Assembly: GCA_016342355.1 (NCBI GenBank)
Contig: JAEINP010000018.1
Span: 1 to 64,000 of the forward strand
Direction of reading: 5' to 3'
From: Desulfatibacillum sp.
GTDB lineage: Bacteria > Desulfobacterota > Desulfobacteria > Desulfobacterales > Desulfatibacillaceae
DNA: 64,000 nucleotides
Part shown: positions 61,201-64,000 of the stretch, one piece after another
Numbering within the stretch: position 1 is the stretch's first letter
How the letters are laid out: each line of letters opens with the position of its first letter
Notes under the pieces: generated by a model
The model's database searches: none
What the model was told of the DNA's origin: nothing
Seen by the model: the letters and a program-made list of their open reading frames with translations, nothing else
Program-made: the position numbers and the translations under genes

Positions 61201-64000
61201 CCAGGGGGAAAGGCGCCATAAGGTTGCCCACTCCCAATGTGGTGGAGAGAACCTGGCTGGTCACGGGATTTTGGGTGAGAATGTTTGGATCCAACCCGCT
61301 GGCCAGGGTTCCCGGAGCAAAAGCCGCACAAACCAACTGGCCCCCTGAGGAGTCCCAGGTGGGATCGGCCTCCACCCCTACCGCCAGAGCCCCGCCATCC
61401 AACAAAAAGGTGGCGAAAAGGTCCGGCGCCTGCACAGCCTGGGTCCAGGAAGCCACATCCCCCGCCGTAATGGTCAGGTCCACAGGCATTCCGGCAAACA
61501 GACTGTTGGGAGGCGCGCTTTCGGAAGGCCAGTTGGGCAAATCGCGGCCATCATAATAAAAACCGTCCAAATAAAGGGCATGCTGGCCTTCCGGCATCAT
61601 CAGGGTGTAGGTTCCCTCGCAGGTGCGGGCCGAGGCGTGAAAAGACAGGTCCCCCGCCTCCACATTCACCCCGGACATGGGTCCCATGGACACCGAATCC
61701 AGCACATTGCCGGTCACAAGGGTTCCCCGCTGCAGCCGGATAAGGCCTGCGGCAAGTCCGCCTCTCAGGTCGTCATAAGTCACGTAATGCCTGCCGGAAG
61801 CACAATACCCCATGTAGGGATCAGGCTGGGCCGTCACATAACCGGAAGCGCCGTCAGCCACCCCGCCAATGAAAAATTCGCCCCGGCTATTTGTATACTC
61901 TGTAATCCTGAGGGGGGAATTTGTCTGATAAAACGTGACGGGCGAACCTTCTATGGCGTATCCGTCCGCATCGGTTACAGTCCCGAAAACATGGGTGCTG
62001 TCATTCACCACAAAATCATGGGTTTCGGTTGCTGACAGGTTCAGATCAAGAGCCAGGGCGCCAAAAGCGGAATCCATGGGCCTGACGCCCACCACGCAGT
62101 CTCCCAAAGGCAGGCTGGTCAGGGTGTAGTTGCCGTACCCGTCGGTCATCACCTCATGATATATGCCCAGAGCGTCGTTCTGGTAAAAGACATGGGCTTC
62201 AACCGAATTGGTGTTATAGTCCGTGATAGCGCCGGAGACAGTGACTCCCGTATCAGGCCACAGGCTGTAATCCAAAATCCCGCCGCCCAGATAGGCCGGG
62301 GAGGCCACCGCAAGTTCCGAGGGCGGAAATTCCACGGTCGTGTCCACGTCCGAGGGATCGACCAGTATCTCGTAGCATCCTTCGGAAACAAACAAATAAT
62401 AGTAACCGTTGCCGTCTGTTTTCACGGATGTCATGGTTCCGTAAAGGGGGTCCACAGCCTGGACTGAAACTCCCTGGGCGGAACTTTCATCTATGGAGAC
62501 AAAACCCCGGATCAAATGATCCAAACCGGCTGTTTCCGCAATCTCAAGAAAATTCAGATCCTTATCATAAACCCGCACGTCGTCGATGGTCCCCGCAAAA
62601 TTGCTGCCGTCGCCCGAACCGATGGTCAGGGCCGCGGAGCTTGCGTAAACAGGCCCTATCATGGAATCGGAGCCCACCAGATTGCCGTTGACGTACAGTT
62701 TCATGGTGGCGCCGTCAAAGGTTCCGGCCAAATGGTACCACTGGCCCGGGTTCAAGCTCGTGTCCGAAGCGTAAACCTCCCCTTCCCAGCCGGTCCCGCC
62801 TGACGAAAGCCGGAACTTGGGCGAACCATAATAGGTTCCCATCCAGAACCCGTAATCGGCTCCAGCCCCGGTTTTCGCTACAACAGGGCGATAGTCATCG
62901 GTGGAATCCAGATCCATATAAATCCACCCCGCCAGGGTGAGGGCGGAGCCTACGGCGGTGTTGAAGCCCGCGGAACTGGGCACGGAAACATCGCTGGCCC
63001 CGTCAAAATACAGGGCGTTGCCCGGGGCCTTGGTCCGGTCTTCGGTCCAGGATGCCCCGTTGATGGTTCCGTCATACCCATTCACCGTGGCGTCGTTGGC
63101 CACGGCGCCTGTGCCTTCATTAAAGGCCCAATGCCCCACAAGATGGCTGTCCAGGGTGTCGCCCAATTGAGCATTACCCATCAGCGCCCAATCCACCTCA
63201 TAGGGAGAGTTGGCGATGGAATAAACAACCAGGGTGTCCAAATTGCTGCCATAGGCTGTGGCAGGGTGTCTGGCGTCGCCTTCCAGGCCCACAACCATGT
63301 GCTCCCGTTCCGGGTACAGGTCATAGGCTCCGGAAACCATATTTATCAGACGGCCGAAAATTGCCCCATAAGGACTGCCAGGCCCTGCCAGGGGGTCGAA
63401 GCGGGTGTCTTCCCAAAGCACGCCCACGGCTCCCATGCCTGTGGAATCCAGGGCCGGAGAATATTGGTCATAGGGGCTTTGACAAATGGCAAGGTCCTGA
63501 ACCAGTGACCTGGTTGTTGTAATAACCACCTGCCCGTAAATGTCGGACCATGTTTCCGTGGCGTTTCTGGTATCTTCCCAGACAATGACAAAAGACTGGG
63601 AATAGGTATCATAGACTACTGCCGGTACGAACCGGTCTCCCTCCGCCGTGTTGTCGCTGACAGGAAAATTCACATAGGGCATGGAGCCGGAATTGACGAC
63701 CCCGCTGCCCACCGAATCGACCATGAATTGGCCCAAAATCTCGTTATGGGAATCGCGGTCGTCGGTAAAGACAACCAGATACCGGGCATTCACCGGGTCA
63801 TAGGCCGCGTCGGGATTCAGCTTGTTGGAAGTGGCGTAGGTGGCTACCTGGGCCGGATTCCCTTCAACAAATCCCGCGCTGGTGACCAAGCCGGCCATGA
63901 TGTCAAAAACCGTCCCATTGTACTGGGCCCAGGCAATCATGAACTTGGAGGCCGAGGAAGATTGGTTGTTCGCAGCTACAGCCACGCTCTTTTTGGCCTC
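52250..64000 (-). CDS. Giant multidomain surface protein, N-terminus outside window
   Basis: The frame is open through the window end, so at least 3,916 residues are encoded. Order from the visible N-terminus: a non-repetitive start with beta-propeller-like repeats (1-280); a LamG/concanavalin-like domain (about 282-470, 'LVGHWAFNEGTGAVANDATV'); about five CnaB/carboxypeptidase-regulatory-like modules (490-1020); Big_5-like Ig domains (about 1385, 1505, 1620, 1980); three parallel beta-helix modules (about 2090-2380, 2490-2795, 2905-3195), each closing in a GCYE motif; cadherin/He_PIG-like domains (3200-3380); and a 'GWNMIGNPF' region (near 3715). The C-terminus is GGGSGGCFVDAA, a membrane helix (WALILLLMAGGLVG) and KHRV. 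This is a Cys-TM-basic sorting-type tail. Confidence 0.9.
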   Translation of the reverse strand, partial: EAKKSVAVAANNQSSSASKFMIAWAQYNGTVFDIMAGLVTSAGFVEGNPAQVATYATSNKLNPDAAYDPVNARYLVVFTDDRDSHNEILGQFMVDSVGSGVVNSGSMPYVNFPVSDNTAEGDRFVPAVVYDTYSQSFVIVWEDTRNATETWSDIYGQVVITTTRSLVQDLAICQSPYDQYSPALDSTGMGAVGVLWEDTRFDPLAGPGSPYGAIFGRLINMVSGAYDLYPEREHMVVGLEGDARHPATAYGSNLDTLVVYSIANSPYEVDWALMGNAQLGDTLDSHLVGHWAFNEGTGAVANDATVNGYDGTINGASWTEDRTKAPGNALYFDGASDVSVPSSAGFNTAVGSALTLAGWIYMDLDSTDDYRPVVAKTGAGADYGFWMGTYYGSPKFRLSSGGTGWEGEVYASDTSLNPGQWYHLAGTFDGATMKLYVNGNLVGSDSMIGPVYASSAALTIGSGDGSNFAGTIDDVRVYDKDLNFLEIAETAGLDHLIRGFVSIDESSAQGVSVQAVDPLYGTMTSVKTDGNGYYYLFVSEGCYEILVDPSDVDTTVEFPPSELAVASPAYLGGGILDYSLWPDTGVTVSGAITDYNTNSVEAHVFYQNDALGIYHEVMTDGYGNYTLTSLPLGDCVVGVRPMDSAFGALALDLNLSATETHDFVVNDSTHVFGTVTDADGYAIEGSPVTFYQTNSPLRITEYTNSRGEFFIGGVADGASGYVTAQPDPYMGYCASGRHYVTYDDLRGGLAAGLIRLQRGTLVTGNVLDSVSMGPMSGVNVEAGDLSFHASARTCEGTYTLMMPEGQHALYLDGFYYDGRDLPNWPSESAPPNSLFAGMPVDLTITAGDVASWTQAVQAPDLFATFLLDGGALAVGVEADPTWDSSGGQLVCAAFAPGTLASGLDPNILTQNPVTSQVLSTTLGVGNLMAPFPLGETFDLYLTWVQSNVIGEDSVTILDRALNVPITATSVITFTLPATYDMKAYGTVTGDSGYSTVSGAMVYVTDAAGEIVGWTYSNMDGYELYRIPTGTDYITNAYDPTDGAAPPQSPGESTEEGMDFFGNLEIARTHTPSLTVIENHRINADTDVFDGTRTVGGDYQYQIRHSLWLEAPYGVQLNIDDLTATLQPGQVVENVLASQDELNDGYWMTQDSIPESNVDVCGPQCAEVCANPSYSWENNPLYFAMGMTEGVEYSFVESAASTWAPNLEVSRSVDVNSGRGTFQQKVTLEAAVTDGTPGDVFPGVLQLRIYQGQNNLGYSEIRSWTPGKDENGQDVDDVYNDAWNYAYYNIQNPIIGHRYAYSKIVDVTTATGLTNDVTFVSKTRARLTQYQGAASYSTDEFGMHINEPGSLGQATLTASTSLEWLPGFVNKTYRTEVQHDWTIQEVEAVRPRIIAQYPDAGDMNVPTGSAISATIDKPGMWGGYFLYVVDQWGNVLVDSELGPDGSYSTNFSDTTKANDTLNYAPEIGNFAPGTAYGVSVLLRDSTQYQSQWPTDPMDFTIWFTTEPDAGDTTPPAVVATVPYDGQIGVPTVTPQLMSSNHIVATFSEAIKSMGTEYTSMFQLTGPGGGNVTSVPISSQWMGNRFAIFPNAPLLGGTTYKVMLFTGIQDLSSNPLGDIYEWEFTTGPADTQGPALSMPLDGATDVATTSAAMVLYADEELDPSTLVMGTNLHLYVGGQDFSTSFETQYFKPTQGVRIVPKPEWQFSSFPNDTVITLTVDTQSPDAVTDLSGNVPQGGVAEQSFSWRTVPTFGNALPSLHGLTTRMGPTYPKVYNTQGGIYLNATATIADDYYDGLGGWENKGGKSDSAVDPIFGTTVTMTVGTFSASMDRMGGNYWYYATDSLPPGDSVPAGPQILEVTAYDTACHQATVSHPIMVYSDTPSLVSPANGNTVLLPVTVEWEPMSEAVSGYYVQFSSDYFASRIASYYIPDDGRAGPYTFETPADLSLGATGDVLQWRVVAVSDQGLPFGDWGGALSEQREFTLGEDTVGPYLFSSSPVDGDIDVQPAAGFTLVISDDVTGVDAASIDITLNSVSLTGLVIDDTDPNNVLVAYTPDAPWGAGDSITLNVYARDNIGQDIDPNPAVIAFTIRANRGEGDPIMVPTEYGTAQEALDAATSGDHILLESGTFTENLVLTSRHAGITFTGSGYGQTVLDGSGNTASVIFVDESSDVVIRDLTVVSGANGIEVYGGGIVDIINCQIALNSEAGIHITGNSYYDITNNLIHNNGQWGVYLFSTIVTKAGTPMEAELLNNTIAYNSLGGVYSYDGQNSGYYNIVAFHNGNGLYLDTDSLTWDYNLVYGNTADYTGLSAGTNDVLEDPLFMDISPVSPLDWDFRPDEGSPAIDMIPNGVPGTNPPPVAPGDDIEQIVRPQYNPGGDYDAGCYEMQDLAAPFILWAIPGSGDTDASPAGPWYFELQDNGSGIDPTTLYVGANSGYLSTNIVTSFTVTGTLLVDVYPSVPAPLDSQVCIDVTISDYAGNSLNQDSYCFTTRGNTSLYVNPGDSISEVLAQAVSGDTVYVNPGNYVDNLIVPSMQSGVILTSTGGPEVTSITSVWENRFILNSEEQAVEVNAPVGPVVEIGDVDNFRLSGFTLKGGSRNVYIRQAADNVLISGNIISGCAGTLIDGGVAGDWMPAAGIYLESEGTCRIENNLILENYGQGIMVIDADTGDANTPSPVIVNNTVVSNTSSGIYEYYSTSEAYYNIIAYNEDFGLESITGSIINDYNCLYGNPSGHYYGAGTGTNAILADPRFTDPANGDYSLMPDSPCVDAFDSVEAAAPPAAPAEDILGVARPQLNGFDIGCYELADTQAPYLLWSIPTGGVEASPTGPWTFEVMDDISGVNPALIDVEVDDGAVTGVLTTTTTISGTVLGYWTPDAPLTHGASMWFRIGLTDNAGNFTRVHTYVTVRDVMTITVPTDYAAIQDALDAASQGDTVEVLAGTYTENLVITDQHNGVTLEGAGPGVSIIGGVLQYDGEDWLPTLPAVDIAGVDGFTLQGFTITNGTEGVLVDANTDNVLISGNILCTNYGDNLAIYSVGANVRVENNLVRYSQFGSGIRIQDYDTGDAFEPSPEIINNTVVSNTLAGITTNDAAPVFLFNVSAMNGTHGYFFGNSVVTRGYNCGWENSSGNFSAGMVPGSIEVDPMFVDAANGDFRLMPDSPAIDAIPQTIAEDGAVAAPGLDLLGRSRPLGPNSEYDMGCYEEYGLGITSTPPLTLNEGADYTYQPTAYGSVVNWGFGPDNAGLPGSMNIDGGTGEVTYTAGDSDAGIYTVQISATDTYGRTTYQTFSLEIIAVNNAPDAPMSMGYPPYYGMVNRAFHLEFSSYDPESAALEYSVDEGPDGMNFPDIYTGMLEWTPSQTQLGAQAFQVQVSDGVHMVQGDALTVTALSPLALAPQKASPLILVTDAVTTTVAINCQITGGMAPYSVDVADPTLGSVVNLDASAGTFTFMPLAKGSASLWVYDNAGFSLTAGPYNIQKVEATLVAAPQYVPAGQGVTMGVTDPGGDLDGLGFVVPNSSTGAPVTFTIGTVLTGTPFLGESSSPVVQIGPEGTTFSIPASLAFPYYGGGDINDQLVFTFNTETGRWEYVPDEGNDGSSITVNLEHLSLYTLAEPSSAGLPVDAGTDVESYRMISFPLYPAAEDSMVELLGDGANLGAYDDTKWRIFAFDPLDQASGDANEYYVEGNETDFDLQFPMAPGQAYWLISRYGGNVNVPGLLNDDSENYFITLQTGWNMIGNPFDHSLNWNATEASTDGEIYYYPTEEDSPLFDKSLFTYDPEDAEAGVDGYVVVTGMVTNGGYWINNPTNEPVTLKIPPTAFTDVKKVASRKSDLGFLASVTRKISHAVQRVAWAATDEERPPAAPGTSGANSGSSKNSIGVAEGGGSGGCFVDAASGANASAAWALILLLMAGGLVGTVRKHRV

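Noticed and set aside
59381-61348. 655-codon plus-strand frame opposite the giant protein gene
   Set aside because: Low-complexity His/Gly/Arg/Val composition typical of a complementary-strand shadow; the minus frame has clear domains.

Overview
The window reads as a chromosomal segment of a Gram-negative anaerobe of the Desulfobacterota (old Deltaproteobacteria), probably a sulfate reducer of the Desulfobacterales. This placement is inference. It rests on the archaeal-type entry to the shikimate pathway (ADH synthase plus dehydroquinate synthase II), a complete outer-membrane and lipid A gene set, a BamA with an extra N-terminal domain, and large secreted proteins with choice-of-anchor U or Cys-TM-Arg type C-termini. 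No phage, insertion sequence or CRISPR array was seen.

Layout. 1-728: start of a secreted RCC1-repeat protein, cut by the window edge. 966-9067 (minus): an aromatic amino acid operon, read from a promoter at about 9067 through ADH synthase, DHQ synthase II, pheA, aroE, aroA, aroK, aroC and tyrA to a terminator near 940. Its 5' leader encodes a small peptide with a Tyr-Tyr-Tyr-Tyr-Phe run followed by mutually exclusive hairpins, which I read as a ribosome-mediated attenuator. 9157-14620: housekeeping genes (rsgA with a duplicated start region, dCMP deaminase, a 32-residue bTHX/COX24-like protein, adk, rpsU, folC, tRNA-Arg). 14694-15978: an arsR-arsM arsenic unit. 16103-20732: an OmpW-like porin, a radical SAM protein, pilC and an orphan PilS-like kinase.

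21015-36158 is a near-continuous envelope operon: lysS, lolC, lolD, bamA, skp, lpxD, fabZ, lpxA, lpxI, a Gfo/Idh oxidoreductase, lpxB, a DUF374 acyltransferase, msbA and a GT2 glycosyltransferase. It makes lipid A, flips it, and builds the machinery for lipoproteins and beta-barrels. 36402-41706 is the translation cluster infC (apparent ATA start), rpmI, rplT, pheS, pheT and merR.

41775-64000 is the accessory part and the least explained. It holds a membrane protein with an embedded spermidine-synthase-like SAM domain, two tandem paralogous polytopic membrane proteins of unknown function, a secreted choice-of-anchor U protein with an SSGG minisatellite, a fused nucleotidyltransferase-glycosyltransferase, and the C-terminal 3,900 residues of a giant multidomain surface protein. 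The two secreted proteins share a Gly-rich GGSGGCF tail, but only the giant one continues into a membrane anchor. A surface-protein or surface-glycan display locus is a reasonable inference but is not proven by the sequence.
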